A DNA stretch of 64,000 nt from Odontesthes bonariensis (GCF_027942865.1 NC_134511.1:40260607-40324606); one strand, 5' to 3'. Counted from the first letter of the stretch, positions 13,779 to 26,635 are shown. Numbers and translations are program-made. Notes: a model not told the origin generated them from the sequence alone.

Positions 13779-15146
13779 CTACAAATAAACAAATGAAACC
13801 GCATCTCATGTTTACACAAAGTATCAATGATTACATTTTTCACAATTAGGTAGCCTATGATTCATAGATAGAGTGTGGTGTGGGACAGTTAAAGAATGAA
13901 TTTGCTTTACTGGAATAAGTACCTTGATTCTGTACTCGAGCTTCATCATGCAGCAGTTGAAGAAGGTCGGGGGGAGTTGTGGAGGGATTCTCAGAACTTT
14001 GGTTATGGTTTGGCGGCTCTCAGCCGGAACAGCAACTCCTGTCCCAAACAAGATGTCTTTTGTGTGGACCGTCTTCTTTGACCGCGCAACAAAGGTCTGC
14101 TTCTCACACAGGCAGAATTTTGGTATTACTCGTCGTGCTGAGTCATTGAGTACTTCCACAAAAACTCCCATGGCCTCACCTGTTTAGATTAAAGTGAAAC
14201 AAATTGTTTGTTTTTCACTGAAGACGATGCAGAAATTATGGGTGAAATGTTACTACCTTGCTTCAAGCCCATTTTTTCTGAGGTAACATTTAAGGTAATC
14301 TTTCCAGAGCCAAAAAAGGAAATCCTGGTTGCATGTTGTTGCTCCTACAGTAAAGACAGAAGCTTCAGACCAAGTGGAAAATATATGAAAATGACAAGTG
14401 GAGACAAAAATATTTTCCTACCTTAAGTCCAATTAATATCATTTCTGATTTAGAGGCAAAGGGAAACTCAGACTTGGTCAGAAAAGGGAACTCAGTCTTG
14501 GTTTTGTGCACAAGCCATATTGACTGAGTCAGCTGTGCTCGTAAACTGTATGTGATCTCTCCCCATTTCCCTTTATAAGTTGAAGGCATGTCTCTATAAG
14601 GAAAAAACCAAAAGGGAAATTATTTAATCTTATCACATCGTAAGAAAGTGTTTATATTTAAAATCAAAGGTAATATAAAGGACTACAACACATACGTATT
14701 TGGAATCACAAAGCTGAATGGATACACATTTCTTCCAGGGCCCATGATTTCTGAACCTATTAAAAAGAAACGTTTTTTAAATTAAATGTAACCTCAACAA
14801 TTACTTTATCAGACTACAGAATAATGACCAGCCCACAAGCTTTATGCCCAATTGTTCTTTTTTTTTTTGGCACAATATAATACCAACCATCTCCTTTGTT
14901 TTTATCCTGAAGAATAATGTGCTCAAAATAGAAGTATTTCTTCTTGTTGCTGTGGACCACTGGGGTTTGTCCATCCTGTTCATGCCAAGTTACCTTAGCT
15001 TTTCCTTTGGCTTTGACCAAAAAACACTGCACTTTGATTTTCTTACTGGTCACCACTGTCACCTTTCCAGTTAAGACTTCCCCAGGAGAGTAGGTGCCTT
15101 GTTCATTCACCTTGTCGTACTCCAATGAGAAATGCTTCACAGTCAT
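13273..15146 (-). CDS. Arrestin domain-containing 3-like, copy A (intact, PPxY tail lost)
   Basis: Six exons on the minus strand: 15146-14888, 14756-14696, 14593-14422, 14344-14257, 14179-13923, 13401-13273. All introns are GT-AG and the total is 966 nt, coding 321 aa without interruption. Met at 15146 is preferred to the one 3 nt upstream because it gives an exon of 259 nt, as in copies B and C. The arrestin N-lobe runs from MTVKHFSLEYD to about residue 165; the C-lobe is in exons 4-5, with the family pattern ITKVLRIPPQLPP in exon 5. Exon 6 aligns with the other copies over LDVPLMRDSEIKLPLVILQ, then ends after about 22 more residues at SKLPG, with no PPxY. Exon 3 carries an 8-residue tandem duplication (EFPFLTKS/EFPFASKS) absent from the other copies. 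Known family role: adaptor linking membrane cargo to NEDD4-type ligases. Without PPxY this copy cannot use that route directly. Confidence 0.85.
13739..13779. repeat. (ATTG)n microsatellite
   Basis: About ten tandem ATTG units in intron 5 of copy A. Confidence 0.95.
14446..14493 (-). repeat. 24-bp coding tandem duplication in exon 3 of copy A
   Basis: Two adjacent, diverged 24 nt units encode EFPFLTKS and EFPFASKS. Exon 3 is 172 nt here against 148 nt in copies B and C, a difference of exactly 24 nt. Confidence 0.8.
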
Positions 15147-15149
15147 CAT

Positions 15150-16550
15150 AAGAACACATCAAGAAGCTTTTTTTCAGACCTAGTAGTGAGAGCATGAAGA
15201 TTGTCCTTTTCTGAATGATAAACTGATAAGCAGGTTTGAATTAATCCTTGGTAGTGCTGAGATGCATCCTTTCCTTGATGAACAAAAATTCTGTTCATGA
15301 TGTAGCTGTGGATTTCTCCAGAACCTGTGACTGTGTCACACATGATCATGTGATCAAGCCTGCAGGTGTCCCTTTCACACAGGTAACTCTAGCCAGCAGT
15401 CTTGGAGGCTAAGTTACATGAGTTGAATGAACAGTGAGCTATAGGGCATGTGTGTGTTATTTGTGTTAGAAATAACAGTGTGTTTATACATTTTCTTCAT
15501 TCCCTCTAATTCATGACACACGGCACAAACACAGTTATTACTGCTACATACTCAGATATTCCTGTTAGTGTAAATTAGATGAACTATCCTAAACTGTCAC
15601 ATGGTAGGAATACAGTCATGATGATTTAAGCTGCTTTTAGCAGAGTGCATTGAGGGAAACCACATCAACATTTAAAGCATATTTCTCTTCAGAATTGATG
15701 GTGACAGTGTGTTTTGCTCCCTCCACGGTTTGGTATGTTCAACTTCAGAGCCTTAAATCCCTTAAACATTTGGAATAACTTTGCATTACGGTTGCCACAA
15801 TGCCAACAAATTCAGTCATGATACTTTCCATAACCTATTTGTTGGTCCCAATGTAGGGCTGTGAACCATCAGCCAACACTGTTGCAACATCCCCAAATAG
15901 TTTTGGCAGCCGCAGAACTGACCACCTGTGGCCGATGCCTGGTCTACAACAGCAAGTGGTATCATAATCATAAAAATAAACACCATTCCCAATGGAGATG
16001 GGAGGGTTTGGGATTATTTAAGTGATCAGATATTCGATTGGGAGAACGATTTGCAGTTCATTCAGTAATTGTGAGTAAATGATGGATTTAACAAAATGTT
16101 AAAACAGTCAGTCTTGCTACACATAAGAAAAGAGGATTTATACGAAACGCTTTAATACAAGTACATTTACACAGTTTACAATAACGTGAATACAATAGAC
16201 ACATACGAGGCATTTATTCAAAATGTGGGATGCTATACAACATAATGTACGGTAGACTTAAATATTTTTCATGGACATTAAATTATACACTATTGTGGGC
16301 TTAAATAGAAACGTAGAATCATAGTTCATTGGCAACAGCACTGCATATGAAAACAAACTTGAGTAAACCAGTTGTGGCTGCAGAGGGAGCTGTGAGATAT
16401 GGTTAAAGATTAGGTGCTTAGTGTCTGAAAGCTTCATTGTCAACTATGTAACACATCTGAATCTCCAACCTCACTGTATGAGGTCAAGTTGTATGTAGAA
16501 AATATATGGAGTAAAAGGATGTGTCTGACAGTGTTACAGATGTGCAATGC
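15150..16550. other. Spacer between copies A and B
   Basis: No gene recognised. The part nearest copy A (about 15214-15760) is repeated almost unchanged at 24106-24605, upstream of pseudogene A'. Weaker matches continue to about 16000, showing that the spacer was duplicated together with the genes. Confidence 0.7.
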
Positions 16551-16553
16551 CAT

Positions 16554-18732
16554 TTAAAGAGCAGACTTATAGTTGCCATTGCCAGAGGGAGGTGAGGGGT
16601 ACATTGCACAGGCTTCATAGGGAGGTGGTGGCGCCAACATTTGTGGTGTCGTACTCCAGGTTGGTTCGACAGATTCACCAAATCCTTCAAATCCAAAGCT
16701 GGCAGAAGCAGGTCTTCTATGGGAAAACTCAGGCAGGATGACAATGGGGAGTTTGACCTCTGGGTCAGAAGCATATTTGATATTAAGACAAATCTATGAG
16801 GGAGAAAAAAGGAGAAAAAATGTATCCCAGTTCAAGTCAATCTGTTTCCTAATTCTTTATTTTTTTATTTTGCTTGTTTTCTGTGGGCAGAATTTGATTT
16901 TATCAGTACTTTCAGATTCATATGGTGACCGGATGTTCTTAATTTTTCAAAAGATAGAGTGTCTCGGAGATTTTGTTTCTCTTTTTTTTTTTGCATTTAG
17001 CAAGACATTTCCATGTGAAATATTCGTGTCAAATTTTTACTTTTAAATCACAAGAAACAGAAAAGTGAGGCCTTGTTTGTTTGTTTTTTCATCAAAATGA
17101 AATAGTTTCGATGACACTAGAGGGGCTTACCTTCACCCTGTACTCCAGCTTGATGATGGAGCAGTTTAAAATGGATGGGGGTAGTTCTGTAGGGATGTTG
17201 ATCACCTTGGTCACAGTCGTTTTGCCAGAGTGTTCATGAATCATCTCCGCTTTGTCTTTAAGGATCTTTTGTGTGTTAACTTTCCTCCTACCCATGGCAA
17301 AGTAACTCTTCTTCTCATACAGTTCAAATTTGGGCTTCACTGAACGACTTGAGCGATTGTTGATTGCAACCGTGACACGGAGGGCCTCGCCTGTGGAATG
17401 GAAAGAGCAGGTTAGTTTAAATGATTACACACCAAGACATTACATTTAAAGAATCAGTTAATACAGGAGACTAGGATGGAGGGTTCTCCATGCTGTTTAA
17501 ATACATTTACAGTATCACATAATATGTTAAATATGTGAAGCCAGCAGGCATAACCTTTGCAACAATTATTCTCACTCTTCTTACACTTTCTGTCTTTCTC
17601 AGATGCAGCCAGGAGTGATACCTTTAAAGTCAGGTTTTCAAATGCTCAGAGAAAGAAAATTGATTTTCAATACAATATTTGTTTTCCAACAGCTTTGATG
17701 TCATCCCATAAAACTAGAAAACTGGTAAAATTTGAAAAAACAGTTAATTATTATTCTGAGTTTTTGATTATTTTTTGATAGTAACACTCTGTTGGTCTGT
17801 CCCAGTGACATAAGGGGCCTGATACAACCTGCCTTTACTAGTCTAGTCTCCTCTTCTCTGTCAGGGGGAGGATTGAAAAATTATGTTACCTTCTTGAAAT
17901 GAAAATGTACCTTGTTTGTATCCCTGCTTCTTAGTATGGGCATCCAATGAGACATTTCCAGAACCAAAAGCAATGCTTTTATCCTTGCACACATGCTGAG
18001 GTTCCTAAAAAAGCAGATCCCACTTTATATCAATATAGCAAGTTACAGTCTGTTCTGCTCACAAAATATCAGGTGCAATGTTTATCCTCTTCTTTCTTAC
18101 CATGAGTGCAGGGATATCCGTGTCTGCTTTGGATGCAAAGGTGAAGTGGGCTTTAGCTGTTTTTGTCAGCTTCATAGACTGTTTAAGCTCTGCCTTCACC
18201 TTATGAACAATTTGGCCGATGGATGTTCGGAAAGTCGATGGCATTTTTCTGTGTGGGTAAAATAAGAAAACATGATTCTAATGTGAAAAGAATGAAATAA
18301 TACGTTCAGAATAAGTAAGGAAAAAGTACCTGTCTGGTATCTTGAAGCTAAAAGGAAACACATGCCTTCCTTTTCCAATGACTTCAGTCCCTGGAAAAGA
18401 AAAACCTTATGCTTACTTCTAAACACCATATGTTATTAAATTAGACACAGTGATAATTCATTTCAAACGTTACCATCTTCTCTCGATTCTCTTAAGATAT
18501 GATGTTTGACATCATAGTATTTCTCATTAGCCCAGTAGACGTAATGTTGGTTCTCTCCGTAGTTTTCATGCCAACAAACATGAGCTTTTCCTTTAGCTAT
18601 GAAAACAAGTGACTGGATTTTTGTTTCTTTCGAGGTCTCCACGATGATCCTTCCATTGATGGTGTCTCCATTTGTGAAGGTGTTCTTGCTGTTGATGGCA
18701 TCGTATTCAATTTCAAAGTTGTTGATGGTCAT
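16554..18732 (-). CDS. Arrestin domain-containing 3-like, copy B (intact, one PPxY)
   Basis: Six exons: 18732-18474, 18390-18330, 18248-18101, 18004-17911, 17390-17131, 16793-16554. Total is 1062 nt, 353 aa, no internal stop, all GT-AG. It begins MTINNFEIEYDAINS with the arrestin N-lobe signature; exon 4 holds the hinge to the C-lobe; exon 5 reads VKPKFELYEKKSYFA and VTKVINIPTELPPSILNC, typical of ARRDC2/3/4. The last exon has no Met, so no simple open frame reveals it, but it continues in frame from exon 5 through PEVKLPIVILPEF to a Gly/Phe-rich tail with PPPPY, then stops. That PPxY should bind WW domains of NEDD4-type ligases; human ARRDC3 has two such motifs, so one is fewer. A TATA-like box lies 55 bp upstream of the Met. 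Exons 1-4 are nearly identical to copy C. Confidence 0.88.
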
Positions 18733-18786
18733 TTTTCAACAGAGTAACGCTTCCGTACAAACTCAAACTGTGTAAACTCTGCAGCA

Positions 18787-18794
18787 TTTATATG
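18787..18794 (-). promoter_or_regulatory. TATA-like box of copy B
   Basis: CATATAAA on the minus strand, about 55 bp upstream of the initiation codon. The same box is conserved at 29550-29557 upstream of copy C. Confidence 0.5.
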
Positions 18795-19198
18795 TGATCA
18801 CAAGCTTGCATATCTGGTTAAACCTGTGTCGTCTCATATTTCAACCCTAACCTGTTCCACCCACATCTGCTCCAGGGGACAAACATTAAACCCTGTGGAC
18901 ACTTCATAGTTCCCTGGGAAGTCAAAAACAATAGATTTTGTTTGCAAATTGATGGTCAGAGTTAAAACACTGCACATACAGTATGTTTTTTGGAAAACCA
19001 TCCCGCTGTCACATACAGCCGAGTGGGAAGAGAATAACACCCGACTTCTTCTACTCTGGCTTTACGACCGTCACATGCTGTGCTTAGTCATCGTCACATG
19101 ATACATCATCTGATAACAGTCAGATTTTCCAACTGTTATTTAACATTCCATTCCAATGGAAATAACAATTGAATCAAACTGCAAAAGTGATGAAGACG

Positions 19199-19480
19199 TG
19201 CCCGTATGAGTCGCAATGTCTGTGGTGAACAGTATGGAGGACCCAAACGCAGATGAGCACGAAGGATTTATCAAAAGAAACAGAAAGCCTGGCTGAGCCG
19301 GGAAACCAAAAACTTAAAGTTGGGACACAAAAGACTAAATTCTAAAACAACTCGACATGACAAAAAAACCAGAGCATCAAAGAATGAGAAAACAGAGATA
19401 AAGTAGATGAAGAATGGTGCTAACAACAAAAAGTGTGACCGAAACAAATGAGTATATATACAGAGGGAACTAATGAGGAG
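19199..19480 (-). repeat. Unclassified interspersed repeat (family shared with 24.7-25.3 kb)
   Basis: The start of this stretch, read on the minus strand, ends in the same words (CTGCRTTTGRGTCCTC, CTTCACCACA) as the plus-strand stretch at about 25225-25260. A dispersed repeat family present in opposite orientations is the simplest reading. No coding capacity seen; class not assigned. Confidence 0.45.
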
Positions 19481-19494
19481 GTGGTTGTATGAAT

Positions 19495-19625
19495 TGGGCC
19501 AATTTGGAATTGAATGAATTGGATTTGATTGGATTACAATGAATTGGACTGTATCTTTGAAGTACCTTGAGATTACATTTGTTGTAATTTGGCGATATAT
19601 AACCGAAATTGAATTGGATCTAATT
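19495..19625 (+). mobile_element. LINE 3'-tail fragment
   Basis: Short stretch with the motif of a fish LINE tail (TACCTTGAGATTACA, then a GATATATAA-like segment) and GAATT-type tandem repeats on both sides. No coding part left. Confidence 0.4.
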
Positions 19626-20948
19626 TAATCCTCCCATGTCTTAATTTGTCCCTAGTTTCCGGGGGAACACATTCTGATGGCTGATCAGAAACTGTGTTTG
19701 GGACATGTGGCTCATGCATGCATCAGATTCATACAAATGACTCGTTACTTCACTAAAGAAAAATCCTGAAATCCTCCTCCTTTGTCTTAATTTGTCCGTT
19801 ATAGCAGGGGAAACCCATTTTGATAAGTGGAAATGATGTCATCAGATACCTTTTCCGCTATAGATGAACACAAGGATCACACGTCTTTGAGATCCATACT
19901 GCTGACTTATTACATCACAACATACAAGTTCTGCAATCTTTTATCCTGCTTTGTCTTAATTGGTCCATTATAGCTGGGGCAACACATCCTGATAACTGGA
20001 AATGATGATGCCATCAAACAATGTCCCCCTTTAGAAAACCACTGTTCTTCGTTGTGTTTAAGATTATAAACCTGAAACTTCTAACCAGGGGAGATTTTTA
20101 GGCTTTTACGGCATTGTTGGGACATTTACACTTTGAGAAGGATTGAGAAATCAATGATTCCTAATGATTCACTTTGACATCGCTGATTCTTCAACAGCCT
20201 ATAAAAACAGTTTATAGGCAAGAAACTTCTTAGCAGTGGGATGTTACTGACTTATAGGCCTGAAAAACACACGAGGAACACTATTTGTTGGCGTTATGTC
20301 CAGCTATCAGGATGTGTTTCTCCTGATATTATCGAAACATTAAGCTATAGCAGGATGAAAATTTCAGGATTTATACCTTGTGAGATAACTAGACAGCTGT
20401 ATGAATTTTATACATGTATGAGCCACCCTTCTGACAATAAACAGTATATGATGGCATCATTTCCATCCGTCAGGATGTGCTCCCCCGGTTACTGTGGACG
20501 CGTTAAGACGTAAAAGGATGAACATTTTAGGATTTTAGTGGTAGGGTAACAAGCCAACAGTATGAGGTAACAAGTCAGCTTTATTAATTTGATATAGATG
20601 AGTCCATCTAAACACAGGGGGGTGGTATCTGAGAGTGAATTTCTCAGCCACCGGGATGTGTGTCCCCTGCTTTAATGAGCTAAAAGACGGATTAGAATTT
20701 CTGCATTTATTAATTGTGAGAGAGGGAGTGGCGTTATCAGACAAAAATAAAGAGAATACCTTTAAACGTGCGTAAAGATGAATTTTATTCTACATACAAC
20801 ATTACAACATATCAGCTGAAGATAAAAAGCGACTTATGTTGAGTAATGAGGGCGTGACATGTTTAGCCGGGACAAAATGAGTACACATTTCTCCATCAAG
20901 TCTGCGTTCAAAGTGAAAACTCTTAAACCATCATAAAAGTATTGTGTA
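19626..20948. other. Gene-free stretch with diverged repeats
   Basis: Four related segments of about 150 bp recur (near 19630, 19780, 19960 and 20440), sharing words such as CCTCCTTTGTCTTAATTTGTCC, shortened here to CTTAATTTGTCC, and GGGGAAACACAT. This looks like an old degraded tandem repeat. No gene recognised. Confidence 0.4.
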
Positions 20949-20949
20949 A

Positions 20950-21245
20950 GTGACAATATCTGCCGTCACACCTTCTCTGCCACTGCTTTCCCCACAACCC
21001 CCCCTGCTGAGTACCCTGGACTACAACCCTCCAACTCCAACAACCTCTTCAGGGTCAGCCACGCCCCCCAACATGACTGTGAACTCTGGCCAGGTGAGGA
21101 GTCAGCTGCAGAGACTCCAACATGCCAAAGCAGCAGTACCTGGTGGCATCAGCCTGTGGGTCCTTAAGTCCTGTGCAGCCCAGCTGTCTGACATCCTGCA
21201 ACACATTTTCAACCTGAGTCTGTTGCAGGAGAGGAGACCGGTGCG
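20950..21245 (+). mobile_element. Non-LTR retrotransposon fragment (start of RT region)
   Basis: The plus-strand frame reads QVRSQLQRLQHAKAAVPGG followed by ISLWVLKSCAAQLSDILQHI. This matches the pre-palm region of fish Rex1/CR1-like reverse transcriptases (pattern LRRLxxxKAAGPDGISPRVLKxCAxQL). Only about 100 codons remain. Confidence 0.65.
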
Positions 21246-21504
21246 ATAAGTGATTACGTTTTGTCGTTTTTACCGACAACTTGATCAGAAATGACGTACA
21301 GACTCTAGAATATGCCTCTCCAGCTGTTGTGCGGGCTCCCGACACCAGGGGAACAGATTATTTCGGGGAACCGAATTTGGCGCAAGACCTCTATAGCGGG
21401 CGTGGTACGAGCATTCATTTTTTAAATATATTTTCCTCAAATAAGACCCACAGCCTCTGTGCAAACAAAGCAGAGAAAAGAACCGTTACCCCTATTTTTT
21501 TCTG

Positions 21505-21722
21505 CCACGAATGAAGTATTGTTTAAAGCTGAACTATTTATCTTTGGAGTGGTACACATGAGAACTCTTGTAGGGACTCTCGGTCCACAGAACCTCAGCC
21601 TTCCCTTTAAATGTAATGTACAGGGAGTTGATCCGGCAAGTCTTTGGCCACTTCCAGCGCGACTTGACCTCTCGTTGATTGGGTTATAGGTAACTTCTAG
21701 CCTTTCCACGGTGGGTGATAAT
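21505..21722 (-). pseudogene. Isolated alpha-arrestin exon 1 fragment
   Basis: Aligns with exon 1 of copies D and E, from ERLEVTYNPINE through the region equivalent to the stretch before the donor. Relative to D it lacks about 36 nt (the part coding the ITGQV-type strand), is shifted in frame, and has lost the donor GT. No other exons of this copy were found nearby, so it is a relict of another array member. Confidence 0.75.
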
Positions 21723-23165
21723 TTGCATACCGATCAGGAAAAAGCACCAAAAGAAAGTAGGGACAATCTAACACTCAGGATTTCGCAGCTGTTTTTATTG
21801 CATCAAAATAAAACTAGTTTTCTAAAAGTGGAAAAAAAACGTAGGCTATATCCAATGTCAAGCCAGCTTGTTGAAAGCCATAATCAAATCATATTCAAAT
21901 TACTTAAGGTCTCGTGAGCGCAGTAGCTCAGAGTTGGTCTGAATTCACCGGCATCATTCAGGACTAAACGTAGAATGGGTTTTTATGAAGCTGTTTAATA
22001 ACTAAATGCTGACATTGCATTTGTTTTATCCATATGTATTCACACAGATACACATACAATAATATTCCCAAATGCATATAAGATATCTATGTCACGTTAG
22101 ATTCTGCTTCAGCTCTGGTGTCATTACAGACATTGTATTACTGTTGTTTGTCTCATTACTAGTGGAACACCCACACCAAGGCCCATGGCTGAAATCACAA
22201 GGCCTACCTGTCCTATATCCCTTCTGCCACCTATGGGGTTGGTACTTCACGGAGCATCATTGTGAGCCATATTAAAGGGTGTAACGACTAATATCACCCT
22301 TTCAGTTGGAAGACTTTGTTGAGTATTTGCCATGCTATTCCATTCAGAGCTACAAGCACAAGTACCAGGTGAAATAATGAGAACAGGGGGTGTAAATGTT
22401 ATGGGGTGTGTCTGAACATGCAGATAAATTATGCATATGCTACTAGATGTAGACAATTTGATTAATGCAAAAACACAGCTTCCTTTGAGAATCGAATATG
22501 GATGTATATGAAAATGATCTTACTTTCTTAGCTAAATAAACACAGTGCAGTTTAATGATTAAAGCCATTCCAGCAGTTTCTAGGTGGTAACAATTATTTG
22601 TCTGCACACATTCTTTTCAACAGATTTAAGAAGCCGTGTGTACATATGGATGCCTTTCATAAGCCTCAAGCATCAGGGAGCTACACTCACATGCACAAAT
22701 CTGATTTTCCCTCCAAATTTTAACCTTGAATTGATGCAGGCACACCCCTGATTTGTCCTTTCCGTATCAAGTTTGCACCACAACTTTATATTCACAACTA
22801 GATCAAACCTTTGAAAAAGTATGATTTTATGTTGTGAATCGTATTCAGTGGCTGTCATGGTTAAAGTTTTATCTCAGTCGTGTAACGTGACACTCTATTC
22901 GTCTGGTATTCCAGGTATGTTGCAATTGTGCAATAAGGAAGCACGGGAGGACAGTAGATTCCACAAAGCTGTAGGTTTCCACAAGTCTTTGTACATTCAG
23001 TTAAAAATTAAAGTAAAAAAAAAAAAAATCCTCATAAAGACACCCTCAGATGAAAAGCATGAAATACCAGTTCATGTACATACAGCTACAATAAACTCAG
23101 ACAGTGAAACAACATTGTTTGAGTACCCCCTTTTTTCTGTTCTAACATGTCCTTTAATCAGGAAA
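21723..23165. other. Gene-free stretch
   Basis: No gene recognised. Ordinary AT-rich sequence with a poly(A) run near 23016. Confidence 0.4.
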
Positions 23166-23169
23166 TTCA

Positions 23170-24078
23170 TTTTTGTTGATGAGGTTTTGGTGAATCCTGC
23201 AGGATGACCAGAGGGAGTTTGACATCCGGTCTCTCATCAGAGGGACATCAATGGTGACATTAAAAAAAGACATATTTAGATATTGTTTTTATCTCATGCA
23301 GAAGGGTGAAAAACCCAAGACCTACCGGTAATTGGATCACTTGTAGAATGCAGTGGAAGCTCACTTTGCCATTTCTCTGCCCAGTTAACAGTTTACTGGA
23401 AGCACTGACACAAATTCTTTTCAGCAGATGGCACGAGGGAACAGGTTGGGCTGTAATATGACACTTTTTCCTTCATGTACACTCATTATTGTGTGGACAA
23501 GTTACTAAGCTTTTAACTCCTTCTTCCTCTCACTTTTTTTGCTTTTCCTCTTCCTCCACTGTGTGGTGCTGTTTTCATAACGCAAATATTATTATCATCA
23601 TCATTATTATAATAATTATTATTATTATTATTATGATTGTTAATATTATTAGTAGTAATAGTAGTAGAAATATTAATATCATGGGGTTTTTGTAGTACCA
23701 AAGGCAGTAGTCTGAGGACTGCATTTCACATTGTTCACATGCCAAAGTGACAGGGGTGAGGGTAAAAGTACAGGGCAGGGGCAGGATGTCATACTCTCAC
23801 AGTACACAGCCTGAACACTTTCTTACTCCTAATTTGTACTCCTCCAAAGTAGTTTTACAAACAAGACAATACAAGCCATCTTCTTTGTTTTTATCCTGAA
23901 AAAATTATAGGTTTGTAGGTATTTCTTCTTGTAGCTGTGGAGCACTGTGGTTTGTCCATCTTGTTCATGCCAAGTTACCTTAGCTTTTCCTTTAGATTTG
24001 ACCAAAAAACACTGCAATTTGATTTTCTTGCTGGTCTCTTTTCCAGTTAAGATATCCCAGGAGAGTTGGTGCCTTGTT
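23170..24078 (-). pseudogene. Pseudogene A' (remnant of a copy A duplicate)
   Basis: 23170-23580 matches exon 6 of copy A and its flanks at 13298-13730, but the acceptor is altered and the frame is broken. 23876-24078 matches most of exon 1 (QCFLVKSKGKAKVTWHEQDG) but lacks the start codon, since the sequence jumps from the GEVL region straight to copy A's upstream sequence. Exons 2-5 are missing; in their place is an AT-rich microsatellite (23585-23660) and unrelated sequence. It is the counterpart of copy A in the duplicated block that also contains copy C. Confidence 0.85.
23585..23662. repeat. ATT-type microsatellite
   Basis: Imperfect ATT/ATC trinucleotide run inside pseudogene A', where exons 5 to 2 should be. 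Confidence 0.9.
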
Positions 24079-24105
24079 ATGATAAACTGATAAGCAGGTT
24101 TGAAT

Positions 24106-24605
24106 TCATCCTTGGCTAGTACTTTCCTTGATGAACAAAAATTCTGTTTATGATGTAGCTGTGGATTTCTCCAGAACCTGTGACTGTGTCACACATGATC
24201 ATGTGATCAAGCCTGCAGGTGTCCCTTTCACACAGGTAACTCTAGCCAGCAGTCTTGGAGGCTAAGTTGCATGAGTTGAATGAACAGTGAGCTATAGGGC
24301 ATGTGTGTGTTATTTGTGTTAGAAATAACAGTGTGTTTATACATTTTCTTCATTCCCTCTAATTCATGACACACGGCACAAACACAGTTATTACTGCTAC
24401 ATACTCAGATATTCCTGTTAGTGTAAATTAGATGAACTATCTTAAACTGTCACATGGTAGGAATACAGTCATGATGATTTAAGCTGCTTTAAGCAGAGTG
24501 CATTGAGGGAAACCACACCAACATTTAAAGCATATTTCTCTTCAGAATTGATGGTGACAGTGTGTTTTGCTCCCTCCACGGTTTGGTATGTTCAACTTCA
24601 GAGGC
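24106..24605. repeat. Duplicated upstream region of copy A
   Basis: Nearly identical to 15214-15760, the sequence just upstream of copy A. It marks the 5' flank of pseudogene A' and the middle of the duplicated A+B block. Confidence 0.9.
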
Positions 24606-24709
24606 TTAAATAACTGAAAGATCTGGAAAAACTTTCAAAGTGGAATATAATCTGCAAAAAAGTTTCCACAGTGCCAACAAAGTCAAAGTCAGGTTACCTT
24701 CCATATGTT

Positions 24710-25262
24710 AGGGTTTGTAGGACTTTGGTTTTTTTCTGTGTTTTGTCTCTATTTTGCTTACTTATTGTTTAGTCATTCAGTTGTTTTTTTTTTTTTTTTG
24801 CAGTTTGAATTAGTCTAGTCTGTAGTTGTCTATAGTTACATTCATAGTTTGTCTTTGTTTCGAGGTCAGTTAGTCTTTTCTTGTTCCCTATTCTCGCCCA
24901 CAGTTTTCCTCAGTTTGCCTATTTAGGTCATTAGACTCACTCACTCACTCACTCACTGACATCTTCAATCATGCACTCATCAGTTCCCCCACATAATTGA
25001 AGCTCCCTTGTTTCTCTCAGTCATTTACAGATCCTCACCTTTACCACTTTGTGTTTTCCCTGTCGGGCCAAGGTCACGTTCACAGTCCTAGTCAGGTTTT
25101 CTTATTTCTTAGGCTTTTGGTTTATCAGTTTAGGTTTATGGTGTTCCAGCCTAGCTCCACTTTTTGTTACAGTTTCAAGATAAATTAAGTCAAGTTCTTC
25201 TACAATCTCCTATCCTAATCCATGTCTGCATTTGAGTCCTCACTTCACCACAAATACGGACA
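24710..25262 (+). repeat. Unclassified interspersed repeat with ACTC microsatellite
   Basis: T-rich stretch absent from the matching place beside copy A, so probably inserted in the duplicate. It contains an (ACTC)n run at 24937-24956 and ends with words shared, in the opposite orientation, with 19199-19260. No open frame of note. Confidence 0.45.
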
Positions 25263-26635
25263 CCACATCCTAATTGTTGATCATTTGTAGCAATGCTAGC
25301 TTCAGCCAGTGTTGTAGTAACATTTCCAATAGCTGGAGATGTGACCACCTTTGGCAGATGCCTGGTCAGCTTTGCACTATACCTCTATGGCAGCTGGTGA
25401 GGACAATGGAGGGCTGACCCTTGTACTGTGACAGGAAACACCCTCTGACTACATGCTTAAGGGCGTGACCCACAACAACAATAACCACCCTTCCCAATAC
25501 TTTTATATCCACTCACCATGGTGAAATGTGGCGTTTTTTTATTTTTTTATTTCAATATTTACCTGTGGCAAGTGGGTATTGATCTAAATGTTTTTCTCTT
25601 TGTCTTTATAAATGAGTGTGCTACTTAAGCCACAAAGGCATATGACTTAACCAGCAGACTCGTCCAGTTTGACATGGGAGTGATTTAAACTGATGAAGTC
25701 ATCATACTTACTTGGGAGACCCAATTTCAATTTCAGTATAAGACCATTGTTTTTTTTCATTTTGTTTCACTTTAGTCTCTTTTCAGTCCAAAGTGATTTT
25801 TTTCCCCCTTTTCTCTTCATTAGGGAACAAAACGTCTTCGTTATGGTTAGAGGAAGTTTGTGGTGTAAACTACATCAAGCAAAAAGGGATGAAACATAAA
25901 ATTGCAGTGCTTTATTGAAGTGAGTGTGCCGCATGGCATCAGGATATGCACAGTATTTTCTCGAATAGGAATTGACACACTTAAGTTTTGTTCCTTGACA
26001 CGGGTCATTTAATCTCAGAACACCTTCCAGGGCCAGGACTACACTAACATCCCACCTGCCATCCTGTGTTATAAACTATGTATGCCAATAAACATGTGTG
26101 TTTGCGCTTATCAAATGTCCTAATGATGAATTCATACAAATAATAAATGAAAAACTGTAAACATAGTCGATATAAAAGAGACAAAGAAGGAATGGATGGA
26201 CTGAATACAAGATGAAAATGATGACATTCCCTTTCAAGGCAGGTATTTACAGACCAGACTTATACATGTCAGAGTGGGGCGGGGGGTACGCTGCACAGGC
26301 TCCATAGGGAGGTGGGGGATACATCATTTGTGGTGTAGTACTCCAGGTTGGTTCGGCAGATTCACCAAATCCTTCAAATCCAAAGCCGGCAGAAGCAGGA
26401 GGCTGTTTTCTACTGGAAAACTCAGGCAGGACGACAATGGGGATTTTGACCTCCGGGTCGGCAGCACATTTGATATCAAGATAAATCTGTGATGGGAAAA
26501 AAAGAATGAAAATCGGTTGTCTATTGTTTCTTATTCCTTTGCTTTGTCATTAGAGGTATTCAATGGTTGAAAGAATTTCAGTTCATTACTGCAATTTCAT
26601 CTTTTGACTGGGTGCTCTGCGTTTTTTCAAAGCTA

